The notes beneath the pieces were generated by a model. It ran no database searches. It saw only the letters and a list, made by a program, of their open reading frames with translations, and had not been told where the DNA came from. Source: Flavobacteriales bacterium (GTDB taxonomy: Bacteria > Bacteroidota > Bacteroidia > Flavobacteriales_D > Sanyastnellaceae). From it: a stretch of DNA of 43,791 nt. Within the stretch, counting starts at the first letter, position 1, and each line of letters begins with the position of its first letter. Location of the stretch: positions 1-43,791 of the forward strand of contig CANGEF010000004.1 in NCBI GenBank assembly GCA_947452685.1. The letters run 5' to 3'. A program made the position numbers and the translations under genes. Below, piece by piece: positions 19,368 to 28,242 of the stretch.

Positions 19368-20669
19368 TTAATTTGAGTAGGTAATAACAAGTCGCAAATT
19401 TTGGAAATTATCTTCCGAAAATTCAGGGCCGTGTATTATGGTTCTGTTAACAGATACGCCCGCCGCCCCTGATACAATGAAGAGCGGAGCGTTTTCTAAT
19501 TCTCCAGAAATAACTTTTTGAATGTATTGTGTAATGTTCAAGCGATATCTCTTATTTGCAGCCTCAACTCCACCACCAATGGTTCCACTGAACTGATCGG
19601 GTAAGGCTACGAGATTCCCTTCATTGTTTTGGTAGAAAATAAAAATCTGCGAAGATGGCGCATACCTAAGGTCTACATCAAAGGGAACAATGAGCTCGGC
19701 CCTGTTTACAATTCTACCCGCACTCATCTGAAGGTCTAGTAAATTTGGAAGCTCTAATTTGATTTTCGTGCCAGCCCCTGCTTGTAAAAATAGCTGTGAT
19801 TGATTTGCAAGAGTGTCTGCTGTATTCAACGATTGAAGTTCTGGTTGTTCAGCGAATTGATAGAAATGTTGAAGTTGAGAATATCTTCCACAGTCTGAAG
19901 TTACAGGAAATTCATAAAACGTTGTATCGGCCAAACCACCATTGTCGAAACGGTAATAAACCGTTATTTTGCTATTTATATTTGTTAAATCAAGGGCTAC
20001 AACTCCCATTGAGGAAGACGCTGCCTCTACTTTTAATCCTTTGAAAGAAGCTTGAAAATTTTCATCTGAGTCTAAAACAGTAGAATCTGCCGGATGCAGA
20101 AGCCTTGTTCCAAGGCTCGTTTTTAATGGAATTCGAAGCTGTGGAGCAAGAGAATCTTGAGCTCCGAAGAAGTACGTTTTTGGTTTGAATTGAAACGTTT
20201 GCAGAGGGTTTTCCAACAAATTTTCGTTGAGAACAGGGGCATCATAAGAACTATTAAACCCAGCAGATTTAGGCAAAGCGGCACTAAGTTCTCTTACCGA
20301 TAAATAACCATCTCCTTTCGAGCCATAGGAATATCCTGTATAAGCTACAGACAAAATAACCGAGTCAACTTCAAAAGTTTCAGGAAAACTAGGGCTTGCT
20401 CCTGAGAGAACAAATTGAGTAGCGAAACTGGCGACTGTTCTTCCAAATGTTTCGTCTGAATATGAACCTAACAAACACGCGGAAAGTTCGTCGGTAGACA
20501 AAGTGTCTTCACGAACAATGTAGCTAACAATGCTTGCAGTGTCTGTTTGATTAGCGTTGAGAACATCTTCTTGAGGAAGAAGCCCATCTGCTTGTAAGTC
20601 CGTAGGTTTTTTACAAGCGTTGAAAACGACTAATGCAAAGGCGCAAAGCAAGAAGAGGGTGTTCCTCAT
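19368..20669 (-). CDS. DUF4270-like lipoprotein
   Basis: Lipobox ALVVFNAC; conserved position next to glmS; ELSACLLGSYSDETFGRTVASFATQF. Confidence 0.8.
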   Translation of the reverse strand: MRNTLFLLCAFALVVFNACKKPTDLQADGLLPQEDVLNANQTDTASIVSYIVREDTLSTDELSACLLGSYSDETFGRTVASFATQFVLSGASPSFPETFEVDSVILSVAYTGYSYGSKGDGYLSVRELSAALPKSAGFNSSYDAPVLNENLLENPLQTFQFKPKTYFFGAQDSLAPQLRIPLKTSLGTRLLHPADSTVLDSDENFQASFKGLKVEAASSSMGVVALDLTNINSKITVYYRFDNGGLADTTFYEFPVTSDCGRYSQLQHFYQFAEQPELQSLNTADTLANQSQLFLQAGAGTKIKLELPNLLDLQMSAGRIVNRAELIVPFDVDLRYAPSSQIFIFYQNNEGNLVALPDQFSGTIGGGVEAANKRYRLNITQYIQKVISGELENAPLFIVSGAAGVSVNRTIIHGPEFSEDNFQNLRLVITYSN

Positions 20670-20672
20670 GAG

Positions 20673-21500
20673 TTAATCTATCAAAATTGGTTTTGCAGCG
20701 TGCACAGTATCAAAAAACTCATCGATGGCTGTATGGAAATCTTCGCATTCATATGCTTTCAGAATAGGAACGCTGAGATTGTTCAACTCTTCCATAAGTT
20801 TCGGATTGATATCAGCCTCGTGAACAACAACCCCATCTGCGTGAGCTAGAGCAACTTTCATTAGGTTAACATAATTCGAAGTGGAAAGATCACCCAGGTA
20901 TTGCGCACCAACTTGATCGAACTGAACTTTTTTAGAAAGTCCTTTATCGATAGAGCCTGCAAAATCGTCTTTGTATAAAGAAATCACAATTTTACTATCA
21001 GCAAAGTGAGGGTCTCCAGCAAAAACGTGCTTCACATAGAGGGGCATTAGCGCAGAGAACCAACCGTGGCAATGAACGATATCTGGCGCCCAGCCTAGTT
21101 TTTTAACTGTTTCCAAGACTCCTTTCGAGAAGAAAATCATGCGCTCTCCGTTGTCGGAGAAGGGCTTTCCAGCCTCATCATGCAAATAAGCTTTGCGGTG
21201 GAAAAACTCTTCGTTATCGATAAAGTATACCTGCAAACGAATTTGTGGAATACTTGCTACTTTAATAATTAGAGGGTGATCAGTGTCATCTACAATTAGA
21301 TTCATTCCCGACAAACGAATAACTTCATGCAGTTGATGTCTGCGTTCGTTAATCTTTCCGAAGCGCGGCATAAATATGCGCGTTTCTTTGCCTCGTTCGT
21401 GCATGGCTTGAGGAATTTGACGAACTTGATTCGCTATTGTTGATTCCGGGGTGAATGGAAAAATTTCTTGACTTACAAAAAGAACTTTTGTTTTTTGCAT
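20673..21500 (-). CDS. short glycogen/starch synthase N-terminal-like (GT5) protein
   Basis: VSQEIFPF...RQIPQAMHERGKETRIFMPRFG, PDIVHCHGWFSALMPLYVK; 275 aa, no C-terminal GT-B half. Confidence 0.8.
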   Translation of the reverse strand: MQKTKVLFVSQEIFPFTPESTIANQVRQIPQAMHERGKETRIFMPRFGKINERRHQLHEVIRLSGMNLIVDDTDHPLIIKVASIPQIRLQVYFIDNEEFFHRKAYLHDEAGKPFSDNGERMIFFSKGVLETVKKLGWAPDIVHCHGWFSALMPLYVKHVFAGDPHFADSKIVISLYKDDFAGSIDKGLSKKVQFDQVGAQYLGDLSTSNYVNLMKVALAHADGVVVHEADINPKLMEELNNLSVPILKAYECEDFHTAIDEFFDTVHAAKPILID

Positions 21501-21532
21501 AGAGATGTTTAGGTTTGCCTGAATTCAGTTTG

Positions 21533-21566
21533 CAAAGATATTATAAATCTTTTTTGAATTTTGCAA
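21533..21566 (-). promoter_or_regulatory. promoter of the GT5-like gene: TTG-N23-TATCTTTG (minus strand)
   Basis: CAAAGATA at 21533-21540 and CAA at 21564-21566 on the + strand. Confidence 0.5.
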
Positions 21567-21589
21567 CTTTTTGGCCTTAAAATACTGAA

Positions 21590-22456
21590 ATGAAGGGAAC
21601 TTCGTGCGAAATAGCTGTTTTACAGCATGTTGATGAGATGATGGCGTTTAGCACGAAGTGCAGAAACGAGGGCCGAACAATTGGGTTTGTTCCCACAATG
21701 GGCGCCTTGCACGAGGGTCACTTGTCTTTGATTGCGAAAGCTAAGGCCGAATGCGACGTTGTTATTTGTTCCATTTTTGTTAATCCCACGCAATTTAACG
21801 ACCCGAAGGACCTGCTCCTATACCCGCGAACGGAAGACGCGGATATTGAACTTTTGAAAAACGTTGGTTGTGATTTGGTTTTTGTACCCTCTGTTGCTGG
21901 AATGTATCCTGATGGACAAGATGTTCAAGACTATGATTTCGGAACCCTTACTTCCGAATGGGAAGGCCACTATAGACCTGGTCATTTTAACGGTGTAATT
22001 ACTGTGGTTAAGCGTTTGTTCGAAATTGTTCTTCCACACAAATCATTCTTTGGGAAGAAGGATTTCCAACAATATTCTGTCATTAGAGAGTGGGTAAAAC
22101 GTTTTCAAATAGATGTTGAAATTGTCGGCTGCGATACCGTAAGAGCGTCGAGCGGATTGGCATTAAGCTCAAGAAACAAGCGACTTTCAGATGAACAAGT
22201 AATCTTGGCAACGGCTTTTTCGAAAGCGTTGTTATTCCTTCAGGAAAATAAATTAACCAACGATGTGAGCGCTCTTCTTTCAGAGGCTAAAGAGTTATTT
22301 ATTGAAAAAGAAAAAATTGAACTTCAATATTTCACCATTGCCAATTCGGAAACTTTGGAGCCATTGGAAAAGCTCAGCGACGCCAAGCATCAAGTGGCTT
22401 TAATAGCAGGATTTATAGGCGGAGTAAGATTGATTGACGAATTGGAATTGGCCTAA
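21590..22456 (+). CDS. panC: pantoate--beta-alanine ligase
   Basis: FVPTMGALHEGHLSLI, FVNPTQFN, FFGKKDFQQ, SSRNKRLS. Confidence 0.96.
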   Translation: MKGTSCEIAVLQHVDEMMAFSTKCRNEGRTIGFVPTMGALHEGHLSLIAKAKAECDVVICSIFVNPTQFNDPKDLLLYPRTEDADIELLKNVGCDLVFVPSVAGMYPDGQDVQDYDFGTLTSEWEGHYRPGHFNGVITVVKRLFEIVLPHKSFFGKKDFQQYSVIREWVKRFQIDVEIVGCDTVRASSGLALSSRNKRLSDEQVILATAFSKALLFLQENKLTNDVSALLSEAKELFIEKEKIELQYFTIANSETLEPLEKLSDAKHQVALIAGFIGGVRLIDELELA

Positions 22457-23922
22457 TCGTTTTCTTCTTCAGGATTGTAATTTTTCTCTTCCCAACGATT
22501 TACTGCTACAGCTGCCACTGCGTTTCCAATAACATTGGTGGCCGATCTTCCCATATCCAGCACATGGTCTACGCCAAGAAGCAAAAGCAATCCGGCTTCC
22601 GGAATTCCGAATGTGGCGAGGGTTCCAGCAATAACCACTAGCGAAGCTCGAGGCACACCTGCAATTCCCTTGCTGGTGACCATTAAGGTAAGAAGCATTG
22701 CCGCTTGATCTGCCCAACTTAAATCAATTCCGTAACTCTGCGCTATGAATAAACTGGCGAAGGTCATGTACATCATACTTCCGTCTAAATTGAAACTGTA
22801 CCCGAGTGGTAGCACGAAACTAACGATTCGATTTCTACAACCGAACCGTTCAAGTTCTTCCAATAATTTAGGGTAGGCTGCTTCACTGGATGCGGTTGAA
22901 AAAGCGAGAAGTAATGGAGATTTTATTCTCGCCGTTAACTGCACCACGCGTTTTCCTACAATAAGAAACGCCACGAAAAGTAGTATTGCCCAAAGCAAGA
23001 ATAGACCACTGTAAAATTCTCCTATGAACAGCGCGTAGGAAGACAATACGCCAATTCCTTTTTTAGCAACAACCGACGTCATTGCTGCGAAAACCGCAAA
23101 CGGTGCCACATACATGACCATTGAGGTTATTCTAAGCATAACGTGCCCCAAGGCGTCCATGGCCTTCACAATTACTTCTCCTTTTTTCCCCAGTGCCGCA
23201 GTGGCCGTTCCAAAGAAAAGGGCAAAGATTACAATTTGAAGAATTTCATTTGAAGCCATTGATTCAATTACGCTCGAAGGAACAATGTGAACCACAAATC
23301 CTTTGAGCGTTAAAGCAGCCTTATCAATCCCAGACTCCATTGCTTCCGGAGGAAGTGGAACTTGAAGTGATTTTCCGGGTTGATATAGATTTACTAAGAG
23401 CGCACCTAGCAAAAGTGAAATGAAAGATGCTGATATAAACCAGAGCATGGTTTTTCCACCAATGCGTCCAACCGTTTTCATATCGCCCAATTTCGCAACT
23501 CCCGCAACCAACGTGGCAAGCACGAGGGGTGCGATAATCATCTTAATGAGACGAAGAAAAACATCGGTGAAGATGGAAAGAATTTCAAGAATTTTTTTTA
23601 GAGTGGCATTTTGTGATTCGGAAACATCAACACTCTTCTGGTATTTCGCTATTTCACTGGATGAATTTTTCGCTTTATTTATGCACGCGAGCGCAGCATC
23701 GTACTTCTCGTTTTCTGAAATAGAATCGTTTGAAAGAATAGCGGAAAGTTCAGTGGTAGCAGGAATTTGCTGAGTAGACAAATCTTTGGCAAGTAAATCT
23801 AAAGCTTCTTTTTTAGTTTTTTGAGTGGGAGCCGGATAAGATATATTTAGCGCGTAACCTGCTCCAATGCCAATAAACAAAGCAATGAATATCCACGTGG
23901 AAAGACCTCCGAATTTTTTCAT
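22453..23922 (-). CDS. dicarboxylate/amino acid:cation symporter (DAACS family)
   Basis: LRLIKMIIAPLVLATLVAGVAKLGD, FSTASSEAAYP, GYSFNLDGSMMYM, GVDHVLDMGRSATNVIGNAVA. Confidence 0.93.
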   Translation of the reverse strand: MKKFGGLSTWIFIALFIGIGAGYALNISYPAPTQKTKKEALDLLAKDLSTQQIPATTELSAILSNDSISENEKYDAALACINKAKNSSSEIAKYQKSVDVSESQNATLKKILEILSIFTDVFLRLIKMIIAPLVLATLVAGVAKLGDMKTVGRIGGKTMLWFISASFISLLLGALLVNLYQPGKSLQVPLPPEAMESGIDKAALTLKGFVVHIVPSSVIESMASNEILQIVIFALFFGTATAALGKKGEVIVKAMDALGHVMLRITSMVMYVAPFAVFAAMTSVVAKKGIGVLSSYALFIGEFYSGLFLLWAILLFVAFLIVGKRVVQLTARIKSPLLLAFSTASSEAAYPKLLEELERFGCRNRIVSFVLPLGYSFNLDGSMMYMTFASLFIAQSYGIDLSWADQAAMLLTLMVTSKGIAGVPRASLVVIAGTLATFGIPEAGLLLLLGVDHVLDMGRSATNVIGNAVAAVAVNRWEEKNYNPEEEND

Positions 23923-23955
23923 AAAAGAAAATTTTTTCGAAGATAGCGCCTAAGA

Positions 23956-24249
23956 TTACAATTCGTCTTGGAGGCGTTGAAGAATTTTTCTCTCGATGGA
24001 CCTGGTTATTCCTGGGACGCCAATTCCCAATTTATTGGAGCAACGCACTTCAACTTCGACATTTTCACCTTCTTCAACAATTCGAATAACACAGGTTCTG
24101 CCTATTGCAAAAAAGCGCAAGCCTTGTTGAGCAAATATAAATCCTTTTCTGTCATTTATATCGCGTATATAAAAACGCTCTCTGTGCAACAGGTCGGTGA
24201 GCGCATTAATTACGGCGTGCTTCGTGCAATGAAAACTTCCTTTATGCAA
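23956..24249 (-). CDS. hypothetical protein, TTG start
   Basis: 97-aa frame with protein-like composition; no ATG/GTG alternative; overlapping antisense frame 23968-24255 looks less convincing. Confidence 0.5.
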   Translation of the reverse strand: MHKGSFHCTKHAVINALTDLLHRERFYIRDINDRKGFIFAQQGLRFFAIGRTCVIRIVEEGENVEVEVRCSNKLGIGVPGITRSIERKILQRLQDEL

Positions 24250-24263
24250 AATTAAAGGGGAGA

Positions 24264-24322
24264 TTAGGTTAAGGTTAACGGCTGAAATTTATAACCTAAC
24301 TTCCTTTAAACCAAAAGGTTTA
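24264..24322. repeat. two adjacent intergenic hairpins
   Basis: TTAGGTTA (24264-24271) / TAACCTAA (24292-24299), and TAAACC-AAAA-GGTTTA (24307-24322). Confidence 0.6.
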
Positions 24323-24352
24323 GAAAAAACAAAGAATTAGCAAACTACCGCT

Positions 24353-25063
24353 TTACTTTTTTTCGCGAGCGGCGTCTCGGAATGACTTTGTATCAATAAT
24401 GACATACCCACCGGTGCTGTCGCCATACTTTGCTGGAACACCGCCGGTGTAGACTGTAATGTTATTTATTCCGCTTGAAGGAATGTTCAATGGACTGCCG
24501 TAAATTTTTACTCCGTCTATGTAGTAGACAACGCTACCAGAGCGGCTTCCACGAAAATAGAGTTCTTCACCGCGATCGCTTGTTTTAATATCGCTAGACA
24601 TAGAAGATAGGATAGCCTTTAAAGAACCGCCATTTGCAGCAGCATTGTCTTTTATTTCTTTCGCCCCAAGAGAGATTGCCGTTCCTCCGTTGATATCAAT
24701 GAGGGGTTTTGTGCAGTGAATAATAACAGGTCCACCCGTTCCGTAGGTAGCGGTTGTTAAAGTATAGTCAGATAATTTTCGAATCTGATCCGATTTAACT
24801 TCAACATCACTTACCTGAAGTTGGTTGTAACCAATGAGATCATAGATTAGTGAATACGTGCCGGGTTCAACACCGTTGATTCGGTAAATGCCTCTTTCGT
24901 CGGTTGCGGCGCCCACAACAATTCCGTTGTTTTCTGCTCGCACGATCACACCTGCAATGGGATTGTTGTTTTCGTCGAGAATTTTACCGAAGATTTCACC
25001 GTGAGATTGAGCTGCCATTCCAAAAGAAAGTAATAGGCTTGCTAGTAGTGTAATTGTTTTCAT
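24353..25063 (-). CDS. CarboxypepD_reg-like domain plus TonB-dependent receptor plug domain, no barrel
   Basis: GEIFGKILDENNNPIAGVIVRAENNG..., then plug-like YFRGSRSGSVVYYIDGVKIYGSPLNIPSSGINNITVYTGGVPAKYGDSTGGYVIIDTK. Confidence 0.85.
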   Translation of the reverse strand: MKTITLLASLLLSFGMAAQSHGEIFGKILDENNNPIAGVIVRAENNGIVVGAATDERGIYRINGVEPGTYSLIYDLIGYNQLQVSDVEVKSDQIRKLSDYTLTTATYGTGGPVIIHCTKPLIDINGGTAISLGAKEIKDNAAANGGSLKAILSSMSSDIKTSDRGEELYFRGSRSGSVVYYIDGVKIYGSPLNIPSSGINNITVYTGGVPAKYGDSTGGYVIIDTKSFRDAAREKK

Positions 25064-25214
25064 AATCGTTAATTTTCTCTAAGTTACTTTTTTCAACTTG
25101 GAGATTTTTTCAAAGAATATTGAAAAATTACTTTTCCAAACAGAGAAATGATTTTAATTCTTTCGAACATTCGCGAAGCATAGACTATCTTCGCCGCAAA
25201 TTATTTTTCACTCC

Positions 25215-27110
25215 ATGAGTGACGCTATCAAACACGAATGCGGGATCGCATTTTTAAGACTGAAGAAACCTCTTCAGCATTACACCGATAAATACGGAAC
25301 TGCTTTTTACGGACTAAACAAAATGTATCTCCTCATGGAGAAGGAGCATAACCGAGGCCAAGATGGCGCTGGTTTAGCGAACATTAAGTTAGACCCAGAA
25401 CCAGGTAAGAAATACATTTCTCGTATTCGAAGTAATGACGCTCAGCCCGTTCGTGAAGTCTTTGCGAAAGTCATGAATCGCTTCGCAGACTTAGCGAAGA
25501 AAAATCCAGATAAACTTAAAAATGCCCAACACCTAAAGAATAACTATGCCTTTACTGGCGAGGTATTTTTAGGTCACTTGAGATACGGAACGTACGGTGG
25601 AAACAGCATAGAAAATTGTCATCCGTTTTTGAGACAAAACAACTGGATGACCCGTAATCTGGTGCTTGCAGGGAATTTCAATTTAACCAATGTAGACGAG
25701 TTGTTCGGTTTGCTGGTTGAATTGGGACAACACCCAAAAGAGCGAACAGACACCGTAACGGTGATGGAAAAGATTGGTCATTTCCTCGATGAAGAAAACC
25801 AAGTTCTTTTCAACCAGTATCATCAACAAGGCTATTCAAACCAACAGATTTCAGAGTTAATAGCTAAGAATATAGATATTCAGCGCGTGCTTCAGCGTGC
25901 AAGTAAAGACTGGGATGGTGGTTTCGCCATGGTGGGAATGTTGGGTCACGGCGACGCTTTTGTGTACCGCGATTCGAATGGAATTCGTCCGGCATTTTAT
26001 TATGAAGATGAAGAGGTTTGTGTTGTTGCAAGTGAGCGTCCACCTATTCAAAGCGCGTTTAATGTTCCGCTTGATCAAATTAAGGAAATTCCTGCCGGAT
26101 GTGCCTATGTAGTTAAGAAAGACGGAAGTTCTTCCATGAAGGAAATAAAGGCTTCTACCGCATTAACACCCTGCTCCTTTGAACGCATTTATTTTTCAAG
26201 AGGAAATGATGCTTCAATCTACCAAGAGCGTCAGGATCTGGGAAAGAATATTGTGCCTCGGGTTTTAAAAGAAGTGAATTACGACTTAGAAAATACAGTC
26301 TTTTCTTTCATTCCTAATACTGCTGAAACGGCGTTTTACGGAATGATTAAGGCTTTAGAAGATCATTTGAATGATGTTAAAATTGAAAAATTAACCTCTG
26401 GCACTTGGTCAAACGAAGAGATAGAAGCCATTATTCGCAAGCGCGCTCGTATTGAAAAAATTGCGATCAAGGATGTGAAAATGCGCACCTTCATTACGCA
26501 AGATTCTGCGCGTGATGAAATGGTTTCTCATGTGTACGATGTTACTCATGGTACCGTAAAACCTGGCGTTGATACGCTTGTGGTTATAGACGATTCGATT
26601 GTTCGCGGAACAACCTTGAAGAAATCTATCATAAAAATGTTAGACCGCTTAGAGCCGAAAAGAATCATTATTGTTTCTTCTGCGCCGCAAATTCGTTACC
26701 CTGATTGCTACGGAATTGATATGGCGAAAATGGGCGATTTCATTGCCTTTCAGGCGATAGTTGCTTTGTTGAAACGTGACGGGAAAGAAGGAATTCTAGA
26801 TGTTGTTTACTTGAAGTGTAAAGAGCAAGAAGGTGTTCCAAAAGAGCAAGTGAGAAATTACGTGAAGGAAGTTTACGAAGCTTATTCGCAAGAAGAAATT
26901 TCTGAGATGGTTGCGAAGTTAGTTACACCTGAGGGCACGAAAGCCAAGGTTAGTGTGCTTTTCCAGACCATTGAAGGTCTTCATAACGCTTGTCCGAACA
27001 ACCAAGGCGATTGGTATTTCTCAGGAAATTATCCAACACCGGGCGGAAACAAAGTGGTGAACAAGGCCTTTATTAATTATATGGAAGGCCGCACTGAGCG
27101 CGCGTATTAA
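25215..27110 (+). CDS. purF: amidophosphoribosyltransferase-type protein (class II glutamine amidotransferase + PRTase)
   Basis: CGIAFLRL after short propeptide, NRGQDGAG, LGHLRYGTYG, PRTase motif VVIDDSIVRGTT. Confidence 0.9.
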   Translation: MSDAIKHECGIAFLRLKKPLQHYTDKYGTAFYGLNKMYLLMEKEHNRGQDGAGLANIKLDPEPGKKYISRIRSNDAQPVREVFAKVMNRFADLAKKNPDKLKNAQHLKNNYAFTGEVFLGHLRYGTYGGNSIENCHPFLRQNNWMTRNLVLAGNFNLTNVDELFGLLVELGQHPKERTDTVTVMEKIGHFLDEENQVLFNQYHQQGYSNQQISELIAKNIDIQRVLQRASKDWDGGFAMVGMLGHGDAFVYRDSNGIRPAFYYEDEEVCVVASERPPIQSAFNVPLDQIKEIPAGCAYVVKKDGSSSMKEIKASTALTPCSFERIYFSRGNDASIYQERQDLGKNIVPRVLKEVNYDLENTVFSFIPNTAETAFYGMIKALEDHLNDVKIEKLTSGTWSNEEIEAIIRKRARIEKIAIKDVKMRTFITQDSARDEMVSHVYDVTHGTVKPGVDTLVVIDDSIVRGTTLKKSIIKMLDRLEPKRIIIVSSAPQIRYPDCYGIDMAKMGDFIAFQAIVALLKRDGKEGILDVVYLKCKEQEGVPKEQVRNYVKEVYEAYSQEEISEMVAKLVTPEGTKAKVSVLFQTIEGLHNACPNNQGDWYFSGNYPTPGGNKVVNKAFINYMEGRTERAY

Positions 27111-28237
27111 TGCGCTAGTCCCATTCGAATGTAGGTAAACAAATCCACAGGCATTTGTTTTATTCGTTCTTTCGACTGTTGATGACCAATTCGAACAACA
27201 ACGGTGTTTTTTTCTGGAATCATTACAATGTATTGTCCGCGCATTCCTCGTGCCGATTGGAATTTCACACCGTCTACTTCGCCCATCCACCAGTGTAATC
27301 CGTACCAATCGCAAATTGAATTGTTGCCATCTTGAATGGTCCAAGGCTCGAAAGATTGGGCTAAATAGGAAGAGTCGATTAATACTTCTCCATTTACTTT
27401 TCCATGATGTAAGATGCATTGCCCGAGCATTCCAAAATCTTTTGCAGTGGCGTAAATGCCGGTGAATGGTTTTTCAAATCCATTTTCAGCATCTAAATTC
27501 CAATAGGCTGGAGATGATGTTCCGATTTTAGACCAAATTTTTTCTTCGAAATAATTTGAGATTTTCTTTTGTGTAGCTGCTTCAAGGATCATTCCCAACA
27601 AGACGGTGTTTCCGCCTTCATAAGACCAATAGGTTCCGGGAGTTTGTTCAACTTTATAGGCTTTAGTTATTCCTTTCAAATCGTTCCCGTAATAAGCTTT
27701 CGCCATGTATCCGAAAGGGCTGTTGTAGCTTTCTCCAAACGGAATTCCGCTACTCATGTGTAGCAATTGTTCAATCGTTACATCTTTACTACTCCAAGGA
27801 ATGTATTTAGAAATAGGGTCCTGTAGCGAAGCTATTTTTCCATCGTGAATGGCACAACCAATGAGCAGAGAAATGGCGCTTTTCGCCATGGAGAATGAGT
27901 TCCAATGTGTTGTATCTGCACCAGGATTTCCATACCATTCAGAAACCAACGAATCGTTTTTATAAACCAGAAAAGCTTCAGACTCCGTTGAAGTTAATAA
28001 CTGAATATCTTGGTCTGAAAGTGATTTTAATTTTCTAGGAAGTTCGGTTACACTACCGTTATTTATTTTTCGAGTATGGAACATGGACAAGTCATCGATA
28101 TCTGGCTTACTTTTTCCATGAAGATAGGTGCAGTAAACTCCGCGCGCTAGATATCCGTTTCCAGATATGTAGAGTATTCCAATAAGAAGCCCTATTGTTC
28201 CGAAAACAATAAGAACGATTTTCAGGGCTTTTTTCAT
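27107..28237 (-). CDS. serine hydrolase, beta-lactamase class C / penicillin-binding-like
   Basis: SMAK (SxxK), LLHMSSGIPF, WSYEGGNTVLLGMILE. Confidence 0.9.
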   Translation of the reverse strand: MKKALKIVLIVFGTIGLLIGILYISGNGYLARGVYCTYLHGKSKPDIDDLSMFHTRKINNGSVTELPRKLKSLSDQDIQLLTSTESEAFLVYKNDSLVSEWYGNPGADTTHWNSFSMAKSAISLLIGCAIHDGKIASLQDPISKYIPWSSKDVTIEQLLHMSSGIPFGESYNSPFGYMAKAYYGNDLKGITKAYKVEQTPGTYWSYEGGNTVLLGMILEAATQKKISNYFEEKIWSKIGTSSPAYWNLDAENGFEKPFTGIYATAKDFGMLGQCILHHGKVNGEVLIDSSYLAQSFEPWTIQDGNNSICDWYGLHWWMGEVDGVKFQSARGMRGQYIVMIPEKNTVVVRIGHQQSKERIKQMPVDLFTYIRMGLAH

Positions 28238-28242
28238 ATCGC

